A DNA stretch of 64,000 bases from Symplocastrum torsivum CPER-KK1 (GCA_019358875.1 JAHHIF010000004.1:62001-126000); one strand, 5' to 3'; counted from the first letter of the stretch, positions 18,957-30,413 are shown. The notes: generated by a model not told the origin, from the letters alone. A program made the numbers and translations.

Positions 18957-19005
18957 AGTAGATGCACCCTGATAATTGAGAGAGTCACCTCGTGGCTCTT
19001 TTTTT
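18957..19005 (+). ncRNA. candidate ~50-nt small RNA with intrinsic terminator
   Basis: Between two minus-strand genes, a -10 box at 18945 is followed about 7 nt later by a short segment without an ORF. It ends in an 8-bp hairpin (agagtcac-ctc-gtggctct, one G-U pair, 18981-18999) and seven T residues. This compact promoter-terminator arrangement is what a trans-encoded cyanobacterial small RNA looks like. I cannot assign it to a known family. It could instead be the terminator of a longer unseen transcript. Confidence 0.45.
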
Positions 19006-19006
19006 C
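18981..19006 (+). terminator. rho-independent terminator
   Basis: The stem agagtcac / gtggctct has a 3-nt loop and is followed by a 7-T run. It is one of the cleanest terminators in the window. Confidence 0.75.
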
Positions 19007-19115
19007 TTTAGATAGTGTAGCAGGAACCGTGAATAAGCACTGTTGCGTTAACAATTGAGAATAGCTTTACCTAATCCCAATCCCCAATTGCCAGCCTCCA
19101 ACTCCTAGAAAGGGA

Positions 19116-19547
19116 CTAACTGCTTGCTGCACCAGCAGCTTCTTGCTGTTTGGCAGAACCTTGAGTTCCTAGCTGGATTAGCTCAATCTTGTAGCCATTT
19201 GGGTCTTCAACAAAAGCAATTACCGTTGAACCATGCTTCATTGGCCCTGGCTCACGGACTACTTTTCCACCCTTTAATCGAATTTGGGCACAGGTGCCGT
19301 AAATATCATCAACACCAAGGGCAATGTGACCATAAGCATTACCTAGATCGTACTTATCCGTACCCCAGTTGTAGGTTAGTTCGAGGACAGTGTGGTCAGA
19401 CTCATCCCCATAACCAACAAATGCTAAGGTAAACTCGCCGCCTGGATAGTCTTTTTTGCGAAGCAGCTTCATCCCCAAGACATCACAGTAAAACTTGAGA
19501 GATTCATCAAGATTGCCGACTCGCAGCATTGTATGTAGCATTCGCAT
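19116..19547 (-). CDS. gloA: lactoylglutathione lyase (glyoxalase I)
   Basis: GloA converts the hemithioacetal of methylglyoxal and glutathione to S-lactoylglutathione. The 143 residues carry all four metal ligands at the same numbers as in the E. coli Ni-type enzyme: H5 (MLHTMLRV), E56 (VLELTYN), H74 (YGHIALG) and E122 (YKIELI). The short form without the extra loops of Zn-type enzymes agrees with Ni/Co dependence. The last 15 residues are an Ala/Gln-rich tail. It is divergent from eno, with a 307-bp shared upstream region. Confidence 0.95.
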   Translation of the reverse strand: MRMLHTMLRVGNLDESLKFYCDVLGMKLLRKKDYPGGEFTLAFVGYGDESDHTVLELTYNWGTDKYDLGNAYGHIALGVDDIYGTCAQIRLKGGKVVREPGPMKHGSTVIAFVEDPNGYKIELIQLGTQGSAKQQEAAGAASS

Positions 19548-21144
<1,597 letters not shown>

Positions 21145-21177
21145 AATTCAGTCCAAGACTTCTCAGTTAGAAGAGAT

Positions 21178-21256
21178 TGTAGGTTGGGAGAGCGTCAGCC
21201 TTGCCTAAAAAAGGCTTACTCAGTGATAGTTTTTCGTAAACTCAACCCAACCTACA
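21178..21256. repeat. inverted repeat (TGTAGGTTGGG...) downstream of eno
   Basis: TGTAGGTTGGG (21178-21188) and its perfect complement CCCAACCTACA (21246-21256) enclose a second hairpin (agcctt / aaggct, about 21197-21216). The GTAGGTTGGG...CCCAACCTAC type of palindrome is a common dispersed repeat in bacterial, including cyanobacterial, genomes. It may also act in 3'-end formation of eno mRNA. Confidence 0.7.
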
Positions 21257-21371
21257 TAATTGTGGTGCTACTGCCTCCGGTGACAGCTTCCTAAGTCTGT
21301 CTTTGGTAGACTCCCCTAAATAGTATTGTTTGATAAATTGCTAGCCAAACCGCCAATATGAGGACAAATCC

Positions 21372-21716
21372 ATGACACTGCCATCTGAAAAAGCCTCAAA
21401 AAGCTCTATGGATATCCGTCTACCTGCAACCTCAATAATTTGGGGATTCGCTACTGGGATGTTGGCGCTTTGTCTTCCGCTTTCAAATGACACTAACCAT
21501 GGAACCGTTATTTCTATCGCTATAGTTTCTGCGGCGGCTGTGAGTACAGTGGCAGTTTGGCAATCCTCTGACAAAAAATCTCAGACTCGCAATGAAGCCT
21601 CTGATCGGGTTAAGGAGTTCAAAGAGCGCATTGCTAATTTAGAGATGATTGCTAGCTCGGATCACACTAATTGGCAAGGGAAAACTCAGGCAGTGATGAA
21701 AAGCGATCGCAAGTAG
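21372..21716 (+). CDS. hypothetical small membrane protein
   Basis: The 114-residue product has two hydrophobic segments (about 21-37, SIIWGFATGMLALCLPL, and about 46-62, VISIAIVSAAAVSTVAVW). A charged, probably coiled-coil C-terminus follows (RNEASDRVKEFKERIANLEM). AGGA lies 8-12 nt upstream of the ATG. No family is recognised. A 77-codon antisense frame overlaps it, but the plus frame has the better start and a sensible membrane topology. Confidence 0.55.
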   Translation: MTLPSEKASKSSMDIRLPATSIIWGFATGMLALCLPLSNDTNHGTVISIAIVSAAAVSTVAVWQSSDKKSQTRNEASDRVKEFKERIANLEMIASSDHTNWQGKTQAVMKSDRK

Positions 21717-21784
21717 TCGAGTTGGAGGTGATTCATCGAGTAAATATTAAGAGCTTGCCGAGCTGCCTTATGTGGCGATCCCCC

Positions 21785-22705
21785 CTAACCTCCCTTAGTG
21801 ACTGTACTCAACGTAGAGGTTTGGCGATCGCGTTCTTGGGAAAGCTTCAGGTTCAAAATCGACAAGCCCAAAATCACCAAAAACAAAACTAATCCAATCG
21901 TGCAAGCATAACTCATCTCTAAATCGGAGAATGCTTGCTCATATAGATAGTAAACAACCGTCTTAGAACTATTACGTGGCCCCCCCTGAGTCATGATGTA
22001 GACTTCTTCAAACACCTTTGTCGCAGAAATTGCAGAAATCACTGCCACCAATACCAAATAAGGTCGCATCAATGGCACTGTGATGTCCCAGTGCTTCAAG
22101 TAGCCATCGGAACCATCAATTGCAGCCGCTTCATACAGTTCAGCCGGAATTGACTGCAAGCCAGCCAGGTAAATCACCATGTAGTAGCCCAATCCCTTCC
22201 ACACGGTTACTGCCATCACACTAAAAATCGCCCAATCGGGACTCGTTAACCAAGGAATACCTGTGCCGAAACCCAGTTGTTTGAGCAGTTGATTAAAAAG
22301 ACCTGTTTCTGCATAAAGCCACTTCCAGGCAATCCCCGCTACAACCATAGAAATCACTACAGGTGTATAAAAAGAAGCCCGAAACCAGCTAATTCCTCGT
22401 AGCTTCTGGTTTACCAAAACGGCTAAAAATAGAGGAACGACCACTAAAATTGGCACAACACCTAGCAGATACAGCAATGTGTTTCCCAAGGTTCGCCAAA
22501 AAACGGCATCTGCCCAGAGGCGTTGGAAGTTGGCTAAACCTATCCACGTCGGTGCCTGGGTGAGATCGTATTCGTATTGCGTAAAACTCAAATAGAAAGC
22601 TTGTAAAGCCGGCCAAAAGACACTTAGCCCCAGCACCAACAGGGCAGGCAATAAAAATAGGTAAGGAGTCAGGTGTCGTTTGTTAAGAATTAAATCTTTT
22701 TGCAT
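21785..22705 (-). CDS. sugar ABC transporter permease (MalF/UgpA type)
   Basis: The 306 residues give six transmembrane helices and the EAA loop EAAAIDGSDGYLKHWDITVPLMRP (about 194-217), where the ATPase docks. That places it in the binding-protein-dependent carbohydrate permease family (MalF/UgpA/LacF). It is an orphan here: no second permease, substrate-binding protein or ATPase flanks it. It must work with partners encoded elsewhere, as often happens in cyanobacteria. The substrate is unknown. Confidence 0.87.
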   Translation of the reverse strand: MQKDLILNKRHLTPYLFLLPALLVLGLSVFWPALQAFYLSFTQYEYDLTQAPTWIGLANFQRLWADAVFWRTLGNTLLYLLGVVPILVVVPLFLAVLVNQKLRGISWFRASFYTPVVISMVVAGIAWKWLYAETGLFNQLLKQLGFGTGIPWLTSPDWAIFSVMAVTVWKGLGYYMVIYLAGLQSIPAELYEAAAIDGSDGYLKHWDITVPLMRPYLVLVAVISAISATKVFEEVYIMTQGGPRNSSKTVVYYLYEQAFSDLEMSYACTIGLVLFLVILGLSILNLKLSQERDRQTSTLSTVTKGG

Positions 22706-23385
22706 TCAACCAAATAACTTGTTAAAAAAATTATTAAATCACATAGAACAGCCGTGAGTTAAAGCTTACTTGTATCTTCTAGTAATGCCTAGGTCTAAAT
22801 TGAAGTGCAGCTCATCAGTGTTGGCAAAAACTGTAATCTATTTAACTGTTTACCAAGGGTTGACATAGTGTAATTATTGTTTGATCAGTTATATCAAGTT
22901 GCACTAAAAGGTAGTACTCGACGCTCCAGATGGAGAAATGCGGCGATGCACGAGAGCATAGCACCCTATTCTCCGTTTTCCCATTGTCAGATACTACGAC
23001 TGAATGCAACTACGTCTAATAACTGGGTGCGCGTTAATAAACACGGGTTGAGTCAGGGAGTTAGAATACAGGATTCTGCATCCAAACGGGAGAAGTGAAA
23101 CGTAGCCAGGGAAGGAATTGACCGTTTTAGCTTCTGAATCAATGAATTCAGAGTCAAGGCGATGTCTAGTCCGTACCAACTCCTAACCGTCAACAATCAA
23201 GCGAAACCTCTTGAGGCTAGCTCAGCATACACAGATTTTGCAGGATTGCTCCCTAAGCGTTAGAGACACCTTGCCTCCTACGGTTTACGTCAAAAACTTC
23301 ATTACTTCACTGTGCTATCTATCGTTAGGAATGCTGCCAAATTTATCAAGATTGGCGATTTGAGACTGCAGCAAAATCTCAGTAA
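22706..23385. other. 680-bp gap without a convincing gene
   Basis: It is the shared upstream region of the ABC permease (minus) and the PAS/GGDEF gene (plus). A TTGACA near 22860 has no good -10 partner at the right distance. A long imperfect hairpin lies at about 22930-22975 (ggagaa ... ttctcc). A 73-codon frame at 22877-23098 lacks a ribosome binding site and any recognisable domain. Confidence 0.45.
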
Positions 23386-26300
23386 TTGGAAGATGGCATT
23401 AATCCACAACACATTGAAAAGCGAAAAGCCGTGGAGCGTTTAAAGAGAAGGCACAATAGCTTACTTGAGCAAATGATAGTAGTGGAACCAGCGACGACTA
23501 GGCTGGAACTTTTTTCAGATACACCCAAGACATCAACTATAGGGGGTGAGATTTCAGCCCTATTTAAGCTAATACCAGCGCCCTTAGTTGTTTCCCGGTT
23601 AGCAGACGGTGTTATTTTGTACGCCAACGAGGATTATTGCACTACTTTTGGTCTGGCTGTCGAACTAATGAGTGAAGGCGCTGACGCTTATATTTGGCGA
23701 TCGCGAAATTCTCAGCAACCCTTAGACTTCTACCACAACCCAACAGACCGACAGAGAATACTAGACATTCTCGCTACTCAAGGAAACCTCCGCAATTACG
23801 AACTCAGAATGCAGCATACAGACGGTACACCCCTGTGGTGTTCTGTCTCACTACAATTGCTAGATTTTGACGGCGAACCTGCACTCTTGGGACTCTTTCA
23901 TAATGTTACTGACTACAAGCAAACAACTGAGGTACTCCAGCAGCGACCAGTGAACCTCGTCACTGCCTTTGATCCCACAAACAACAGCGAACCACAGCAG
24001 CAAAGCGAAGATCGTGAACGTGCAGAGGAAGAACTACGGGCAAGTGAATTGAAATACCGCACCCTCATCGAACGGATGAATGAGGGAGTAGTAATTGTCG
24101 ATAACAACAACCGGATTCAGTTTGTAAATGACCGTTATTGCGAAATCTTGGGCTACACCAAGGACGAGTTGATTGGGAGATACGAACAAGACCTTGCCGC
24201 TACTGAAGCTGACCATAACCTCTTGCAAACAAAAAGTGAACAATGCAAGCAAGGGCTTTACGACAAATACGAAATCCAGATGCGGCGAAAGTCAGGAGCA
24301 GTCCTATCAATCTTGATCAGTGGTACTCCAATTTTTGATGCCGAAGGAAAGCCTGTTGGCTCAATGGGTATCTTGACCAACATTACCGAACTCGAAGCAC
24401 AAGAGGTGCTCTGGGCATCAGAAACCAAATATCGCGAGCTAGTAGAGCGAATTCCAGCCGTTACCTATATTGCGGCGCTTGATGAAACGAGTGCCACACT
24501 CTACATCAGCCCCCAAATCGAAGCCCTGCTGGGATATTCCCAGATGGAGTGGTGGGCGAATTCTGACTTATGGTATCAACGACTCCACCCTAGCGATCGC
24601 AAAAGTGAAGCCGCTATCAGGCACCACGCATTAGCGCAGTTGGCTCATAGCCATACTCCAAGTGAATCCTTTGTCCGGGAATATCGTCTCCTAACTCATA
24701 CAGGCGCAGTCGTATGGCTCCGAGATGAGGCTGTCGTGATAACTGACGATGCGGGTCAACCTCTTTTCCTTCAAGGGGTTATGTTAGATATCACAGAGCG
24801 CAAGCGGGCAGAAGAAGAAATTCAACTGTTGCAAACTATGACCCAAGCGATTAGTGAAGCCCCTGATTTTCAATCGGCGCTCTCTGTTGCTCTGAATAAG
24901 GTTTGTGAAGCAACTCGCTGGGATTTTGGGGAAGCTTGGGTAAAAAGTGCTGACGGCACAGTTTTAGAATTTTCAACAGCTTGGTGCAGTAGGCAAGGGA
25001 ATAGAGATCAGAGCTTTTTGGAGGTAACCTCTGAGAATCAGCCTCACCCACTTCCTAATCCCTTGAGTGATTTTCAGCACTACAGTGAAGACTTTACGTT
25101 TGCACCGAATGCAGGATTGCCAGGACAAGTTTGGTCATTGCAGCAACCTGTGTGGATTCAAGATGTTTCTCTTGAGCCAGATACCTTTTTTGTTCGCTCC
25201 CGTGTGGCAAAAGGCTATGGACTGAAAGCAGGGTTTGGTGTGCCGATTCTGGCGGATGACCAAGTGTTGGCAGTGCTGACCTTTTTCATGTTTGAATCCC
25301 GTCAAGAAGACCGACGATTGGTAGAGCTAATTACAGCCGTAGCTGCTCAGTTAGGCGCTGTACTTCAGCGTAAGCAAATCGAGGTAGCCTTGCGGGAGAG
25401 TCAGCGCCGCCTTGCAAGTTTGATTGATGCTCTGCCGGGAATAGTCTTCTCCTGTACAAGCGACCCTAATGGCTCGATGACCTACCTGAGTGAAGGCTGC
25501 CTGATGCTTACTGGTTACAAAAGTGAAGAATTGATGGGAAATCGGGCAGTTTCCTTCAATAGCATTACTCACGAGGAAGACTTACCAAACGTCTTGGCAG
25601 CGATTAAGACAGGTGTGGCTCAAAAACAACCGTATGTAGTGGAGTATCGTATCCGCACAAAATCCGGTCACGAGAAGTGGGTGTGGGAAAAAGGGCATGG
25701 AGTATTTGATAGTACGGGTAAGGCTCTAAGTATTGAAGGCTTCATCACCGACATCACGGAGCGCAAACGTTCTGAAGAAGCCTTACAACAAGCTGAAGCA
25801 AAATATCGCAGTATTTTTGAGAATGCCTTGGAAGGGATTTTCCAATCGACGGTTAATGGATACTACCTCTGTACCAATCCGGCGCTGGCACGGTTGTATG
25901 GCTATTCATCTCCTGCCGAACTGATGGCACGTTTGACGGATATTGGGCATCAGCTTTATGTCGAGCCGTGCCGACGCGCTGAGTTTACTCGTCTGCTGCA
26001 AGAAAACGATGCTGTCTCCGGTTTTGAAGCTCAGGTTTATCGCAAAGATGGTAGTGTGATTTGGATTGCAGAAAATGCCCGTGCAGTTCGCGACCTTCAC
26101 ACGGGTGAGCTGCTGTACTACGAAGGCACGGTTGAAGATATCACAGAGCGAAAGCTGGCGAAAGAACAGCTGCATGAACGAGCGTTTCATGACTTATTGA
26201 CAGGATTGCCAAACCGTGCATTGTTTATGGATCGCTTGAGCCATGCTGTAGAGCGAGCTAAACGACACCCTGAGTATCGATTTGCTGTTTTATTTTTAGA

Positions 26301-26742
26301 TCTAGACCGCTTCAAAATAGTTAACGATAGCTTGGGGCATTTGGTAGGAGATCAGTTGCTAGTTGCGATCGCACGTCGCTTAGAAGCCTGTCTGCGTACA
26401 GAAGATACTGTAGCCCGCTTAGGGGGAGATGAGTTCACCATCCTGCTTGAAAGTATTGAAGATATTAACCCCGCAATCTGTGTCGCTGAGCGGATTCATC
26501 ACGAGTTAAGCGCACCATTTCATTTGGATGGACACGAGGTTTTCGCAGCAGCGAGTGTTGGCATCGTCCTTAGTCAAGAAGTGCCTCAAGGTGCCTGTAC
26601 AACTGATTACGAAAAACCAGAAGACTTTCTGCGTTATGCAGACACAGCGTTGTATCGTGCAAAGGCATTAGGGAAGGGACGCTACGAGGTTTTTGAGACA
26701 ACCCGGCACGAAGAGCGTTATAGCGGTTTCCTGGAGAGATGA
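23386..26742 (+). CDS. multi-PAS/GAF diguanylate cyclase (GGDEF)
   Basis: The 1118-residue soluble sensor makes cyclic di-GMP. Order: PAS (about 55-180), PAS (220-340), PAS (345-475), GAF (480-665), PAS (670-800), PAS (805-930), GGDEF (935-1105). The active site is intact (RLGGDEFTILLE), with LTGLPNRALFMDRL before it. An RxxD product-inhibition site (RTED) lies five residues upstream of GGDEF, so feedback inhibition is expected. No EAL domain follows. The last seven residues (YSGFLER) and the TGA come from repeat copy C, suggesting the original end was replaced. The start is a TTG; an ATG at 23473 is an alternative. Confidence 0.88.
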   Translation: MEDGINPQHIEKRKAVERLKRRHNSLLEQMIVVEPATTRLELFSDTPKTSTIGGEISALFKLIPAPLVVSRLADGVILYANEDYCTTFGLAVELMSEGADAYIWRSRNSQQPLDFYHNPTDRQRILDILATQGNLRNYELRMQHTDGTPLWCSVSLQLLDFDGEPALLGLFHNVTDYKQTTEVLQQRPVNLVTAFDPTNNSEPQQQSEDRERAEEELRASELKYRTLIERMNEGVVIVDNNNRIQFVNDRYCEILGYTKDELIGRYEQDLAATEADHNLLQTKSEQCKQGLYDKYEIQMRRKSGAVLSILISGTPIFDAEGKPVGSMGILTNITELEAQEVLWASETKYRELVERIPAVTYIAALDETSATLYISPQIEALLGYSQMEWWANSDLWYQRLHPSDRKSEAAIRHHALAQLAHSHTPSESFVREYRLLTHTGAVVWLRDEAVVITDDAGQPLFLQGVMLDITERKRAEEEIQLLQTMTQAISEAPDFQSALSVALNKVCEATRWDFGEAWVKSADGTVLEFSTAWCSRQGNRDQSFLEVTSENQPHPLPNPLSDFQHYSEDFTFAPNAGLPGQVWSLQQPVWIQDVSLEPDTFFVRSRVAKGYGLKAGFGVPILADDQVLAVLTFFMFESRQEDRRLVELITAVAAQLGAVLQRKQIEVALRESQRRLASLIDALPGIVFSCTSDPNGSMTYLSEGCLMLTGYKSEELMGNRAVSFNSITHEEDLPNVLAAIKTGVAQKQPYVVEYRIRTKSGHEKWVWEKGHGVFDSTGKALSIEGFITDITERKRSEEALQQAEAKYRSIFENALEGIFQSTVNGYYLCTNPALARLYGYSSPAELMARLTDIGHQLYVEPCRRAEFTRLLQENDAVSGFEAQVYRKDGSVIWIAENARAVRDLHTGELLYYEGTVEDITERKLAKEQLHERAFHDLLTGLPNRALFMDRLSHAVERAKRHPEYRFAVLFLDLDRFKIVNDSLGHLVGDQLLVAIARRLEACLRTEDTVARLGGDEFTILLESIEDINPAICVAERIHHELSAPFHLDGHEVFAAASVGIVLSQEVPQGACTTDYEKPEDFLRYADTALYRAKALGKGRYEVFETTRHEERYSGFLER

Positions 26743-26833
26743 GGTACAGCGGGAGGTGTGTGAAACAAGAGACATAGCAGGGAAAACAAAAAAGCCGATA
26801 GCTGATAGCTGGTAGCTGACGGCTTTCTGCTAT
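26719..26833. repeat. dispersed ~110-bp repeat, copy C (terminator-like)
   Basis: It runs from TATAGCGG (26719) to CTGCTAT (26833), with one extra AGCTGNT-type heptamer compared with copies A and B. It overlaps the 3' end of the GGDEF gene and ends 1 bp before the stop codon of the CHAT gene on the other strand. On the minus strand the stem AAAGCCG / CGGCTTT is followed by TTTGTTTT, the best terminator of the family. Confidence 0.85.
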
Positions 26834-26834
26834 C

Positions 26835-29800
26835 CTACATCCCACTCCCCATGAGAATGAAGGGAGACCAATAGTAAGGATGGCGAAACGGACTCCTGTT
26901 AGAGGTGTTAGAAGTGGGTGGGAGATTTTCTTCCTCTTGCTCAGCAGATTGCGATCGCTGCGGGGCATTCACCCTTGGTGCTTGACCCAATCGAGATAAA
27001 CCTGGATCGGTTGGATTGCCGCCATTGAGTAGTCGCAGTTGGGCTTGACGGAGGGCTTTGGCTTTCATTACAGGTGAGTCTGGCGTTCCTTTGGATAAGT
27101 TTTCATAAAATTGCTCCATCAAAATGCGCGTACTTTGATCATCCACGTTCCATAACGAGGCAACTACATTGCTTGCTCCGCTTTTGAGAAAGTAGTAGCC
27201 AATGGCAGCAATCTCTCTACCATCCAATCCGGGGCCGCCCAATGCGGTTTCACAAGCCGATAGCACCACGGTATTGATATTACGCAAATCGAGCCAAGTT
27301 TTAATAGTAGGAATTGCCAGCTTCTCACCTGTACCCAGTAGTAGATAGGACTGATTCGCTCGTCCAGGTACAAATTCGCTATGAGTCGCGATATGTAGCA
27401 ACTCGTGATTCAGTAAGTTGTCTCGTAAAGTAAAAAAGTTAAAGTCCTGATTGAGGAATTCTTGACCTGGATAAATTCCCTTGGGATCAAGACTATCTCG
27501 CCGCACGATCACATCTAACTCGTCTATCACACTGGGCAGGGCTTGAAATCCTCCCACCGCTTCCGATACTCCCATTGCAAGCAGCCGCATCTCTTGCTGA
27601 TCTGGAATCGCTGGAATGCGTTCTCCTGCGCTAGCATTAACACGCTGAAAGTTGAAGGGACGTCCTGCTAGCTTTTGCTCTTGTATGGGCAATTGTGTCT
27701 TGGTCAAATTGGCTGATACCAGGGTTGAAATGCTGTAGGTTTCAATTAGGTACTTTTCCCCGTCAAACAGCGTTGCCATTGGTATATAACGAGCTGAGCG
27801 ATCTAGCGAGAACACAAGATTTTTAATATTATTCGCTTGTAGTTCCTGTTCCAACGGTTTGACCAGCCAGTCATACAATTGCTTTCCTGTCGCTTGCACC
27901 TCTTCAAGATTGGAAAGACGATTTTGCAATAACTGGCGAAACCTTAAAGCTGTAACTTCCAACTCTGCTTGACTGACACCCGAAACTTCCACACTTTTGA
28001 GAATACCGCCTTTGGATGCCCACAAAAGCCAGAGTTTATCTTCCATTACCAAAGGATAAATCAGTACCGTATTCGGTTGAGCTTCAACAATGCTTTGGGC
28101 TTTGAGAGCAAACTGGCTAGGGTCAACGAAGGCTTCATCCGTTTCTTTGTTATCCTGAATAACTGTTTCTAGCCGCCCAATTGCTTGATAATATTGCTTT
28201 GTTAAACTCTCCCGTTGTTCCAGCAGTTCCTCCAGTTGGGAGCAATCAGTTTGCTGACATTCATTGAGCTGATACCCAAAGCTGATTAAGCTACCATATT
28301 CCCTAATAATCTGCTCTTCGGCAGGTGTGATGGTCAAACTGGCAGGTTCACCGCTTTCTGTAAAGTTGACTTTAGGGTCACCTGTATATTCGCGTAACTC
28401 CTGCCCTTTGAGGAGTTCTAAGACTTGCTGAGCTTCTAGCCTGCGGTTTTCTAGTAGCAGTAAGCTGGTTAAGGAGCGATAGACTTCGGTACTTTGCAAT
28501 CCATTGATATTTTGAATTCCTTGCCCAAACGATTCTTCTAGCCAACTGGGTAATCCAGGAATCACCCGACGTTCTTGTGCTTCATTCTTGTTAACGGCTT
28601 GCTTGTAATAAGTAATAGCGGTTGCTAACAGGTTGGATTCCTGGTAAAGGCGAGCGATACCTGCTAAAGCACTAAAGCTATCTGTAATTGAAAGGGCTTC
28701 TTGATAAGATGCGATCGCAGATTCTTTTTGTTGTGCATTTCTGTAGATTTCGGCGCGAACTTCCAGCGTTAATGCTTCTAACTCAGGGTTATCTTTTTCT
28801 TGGGCAATACTCCGACTTTCATTAATCAGCTCAAGCGCTTTTTCTAAATCTCTGCCTTCGGAGTAATTTAAGCTCAAACCAATCAGAGCTAAGGCTTCAA
28901 CTAATGGACTTTCAACGTCTTGTGCGATCGCGAGTCCACGTTCTGCCAAGTCAAGAGATTGTTGATAGTTTTCTGTTGCGAAATAAGCCAAACTCTGCAT
29001 TACTGAAGCGGCACCTTCTGTCTCAGGCTGTTGCAGATCTTGTAAAGAAATAATTCCTTTCTCGGTTGATGCAATTACGTTTTGGTAGTTTTGTTCCTTG
29101 AGGTAAACACCTGCAAGTGTTAATAACGGAGGTGCAACCGGATTAGAAATATTGTTTAGCTTCGCAACCTTTAAAGCTTGTTTGGCAAAAATAATAGCGT
29201 TCTGCTCCTCACTGATTGAGCTATAAACACTACTAAGAATGGCTAGTGCTTTCATTTCTGAAAAGTGGTCTTTGATTTTCCACGCTGTTGTCAAGCCTGA
29301 GATTGCTGCCTTTGTGGCTTTTTGATACTCACTCTTACTTGAAGCGAGGGACTCATAAGCGCTGGCTAACGTAATGAAAGCGGATGCCTTAGCTTGAAGA
29401 TTTTGCAGTTCTTGGGCAAGAGTCACGCTAGCTCTGGCAGACTCTACAGCTTGCTCATATTCGCCTAAAGAAATGTAAGCATCCCCTAGCGTGATTAAGG
29501 CTTCTAATTCTTTATCACGGTCTTTTTGTTCCCGTGCTAGCGCTAGAGTTGTTTTAGAAAATTCAACAGTGTCGTTTGCGTCTTTGAGGGGAGTATAAAT
29601 TGATACCCAGCTTCGGAGTTCTTCAATAGCCTGTATCCTACTAGCCTCATCCTCGATTTCGGGTTCACCCAATTTCCGCTCTATGTCCAGAGCTTGCTCG
29701 AAACTCTGTCTTGCTTCTAGCCTTTGCTCTCTACCTAACTGCTCAACACCTTCTCGAAATAGTCGCTCTGCCTCCGAGTCAGACGTTTGTACGGGCAACC

Positions 29801-29939
29801 TAGAATTAGTTTGCTCGGAAAGTGCGAGTGAGCGATAAGCAACGTTGTTAACAGTCGCGCCAATGAGCGATCGCTCAGAAATGAAGGTCAAAATCAAGGT
29901 AGCTACTGCAAAGCTAAGATACTTTAGAGGGGAAGGCAT
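26835..29939 (-). CDS. exported TPR-CHAT protein (caspase-like peptidase fold)
   Basis: CHAT domains are caspase/separase-fold cysteine peptidases, often fused to TPR arrays. A signal peptide or anchor (YLSFAVATLILTFISERSLIG) comes first, then about ten TPR-like helical pairs (about residues 50-480), a linker and the CHAT domain (about 700-1030). The His motif is HIATHSEF and the Cys motif VVLSACETALGG. The end, HPYYWSPFILMGSG, is typical. The frame is open to a TTG at 30005, but the ATG at 29939 puts the signal sequence first. It is divergent from a DUF928 gene, a frequent partner in cyanobacteria. The peptide substrate is unknown. Confidence 0.87.
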   Translation of the reverse strand: MPSPLKYLSFAVATLILTFISERSLIGATVNNVAYRSLALSEQTNSRLPVQTSDSEAERLFREGVEQLGREQRLEARQSFEQALDIERKLGEPEIEDEASRIQAIEELRSWVSIYTPLKDANDTVEFSKTTLALAREQKDRDKELEALITLGDAYISLGEYEQAVESARASVTLAQELQNLQAKASAFITLASAYESLASSKSEYQKATKAAISGLTTAWKIKDHFSEMKALAILSSVYSSISEEQNAIIFAKQALKVAKLNNISNPVAPPLLTLAGVYLKEQNYQNVIASTEKGIISLQDLQQPETEGAASVMQSLAYFATENYQQSLDLAERGLAIAQDVESPLVEALALIGLSLNYSEGRDLEKALELINESRSIAQEKDNPELEALTLEVRAEIYRNAQQKESAIASYQEALSITDSFSALAGIARLYQESNLLATAITYYKQAVNKNEAQERRVIPGLPSWLEESFGQGIQNINGLQSTEVYRSLTSLLLLENRRLEAQQVLELLKGQELREYTGDPKVNFTESGEPASLTITPAEEQIIREYGSLISFGYQLNECQQTDCSQLEELLEQRESLTKQYYQAIGRLETVIQDNKETDEAFVDPSQFALKAQSIVEAQPNTVLIYPLVMEDKLWLLWASKGGILKSVEVSGVSQAELEVTALRFRQLLQNRLSNLEEVQATGKQLYDWLVKPLEQELQANNIKNLVFSLDRSARYIPMATLFDGEKYLIETYSISTLVSANLTKTQLPIQEQKLAGRPFNFQRVNASAGERIPAIPDQQEMRLLAMGVSEAVGGFQALPSVIDELDVIVRRDSLDPKGIYPGQEFLNQDFNFFTLRDNLLNHELLHIATHSEFVPGRANQSYLLLGTGEKLAIPTIKTWLDLRNINTVVLSACETALGGPGLDGREIAAIGYYFLKSGASNVVASLWNVDDQSTRILMEQFYENLSKGTPDSPVMKAKALRQAQLRLLNGGNPTDPGLSRLGQAPRVNAPQRSQSAEQEEENLPPTSNTSNRSPFRHPYYWSPFILMGSGM

Positions 29940-30413
29940 ATAATGAGTCCTATTACAAGCCAACATGGAAGTATGGCGGGCTTGAGTAGTATATAGGCTC
30001 CACAAAACATTCTTGAATCTACCTAGAGCAAGAATTATCTATTGTCAGCTTCTACGCTGTTGTCTAAAGGCTACAACTTGGGGGGTAGACATACGTAGAT
30101 TTAGCCTAGTTACTTAAAAAATATACATAAGAAAGTTCAGTATTATGACTATTTAGGAAACGATAGATGCCAGTAGATTGCCTAATTTTTAGCAAATTTT
30201 GGCATTTCAGTTGAAATTACTACCTTGATATTAATTTTCTTCCTAGTCATTGAAGATTAAGCTTTATAAATTAAGAAAAGTGTTAATTTTCAATAACCCT
30301 ATAGAGAGGATAATTTAAAGTTGTGTGACTTAAATTACATACAAACTTTGTCATTAGGCTTTTGTTCTGCCATCTTAATAAAAAGACCCTGCTTTCTAGA
30401 GAACGCATAGCTT
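29940..30413. other. CHAT/DUF928 divergent promoter region
   Basis: AT-rich and non-coding. It must contain the promoters of both divergent genes. I see no perfect palindrome that would mark an operator. Confidence 0.4.

Noticed and set aside
21341..21574. 77-codon antisense ORF over the small membrane protein
   Set aside because: The plus-strand frame has the better ribosome binding site and a membrane topology; the antisense frame shows no domain.
22877..23098. 73-codon ORF in the permease/GGDEF gap
   Set aside because: No ribosome binding site, no domain and poor composition; an overlapping antisense frame is equally long.
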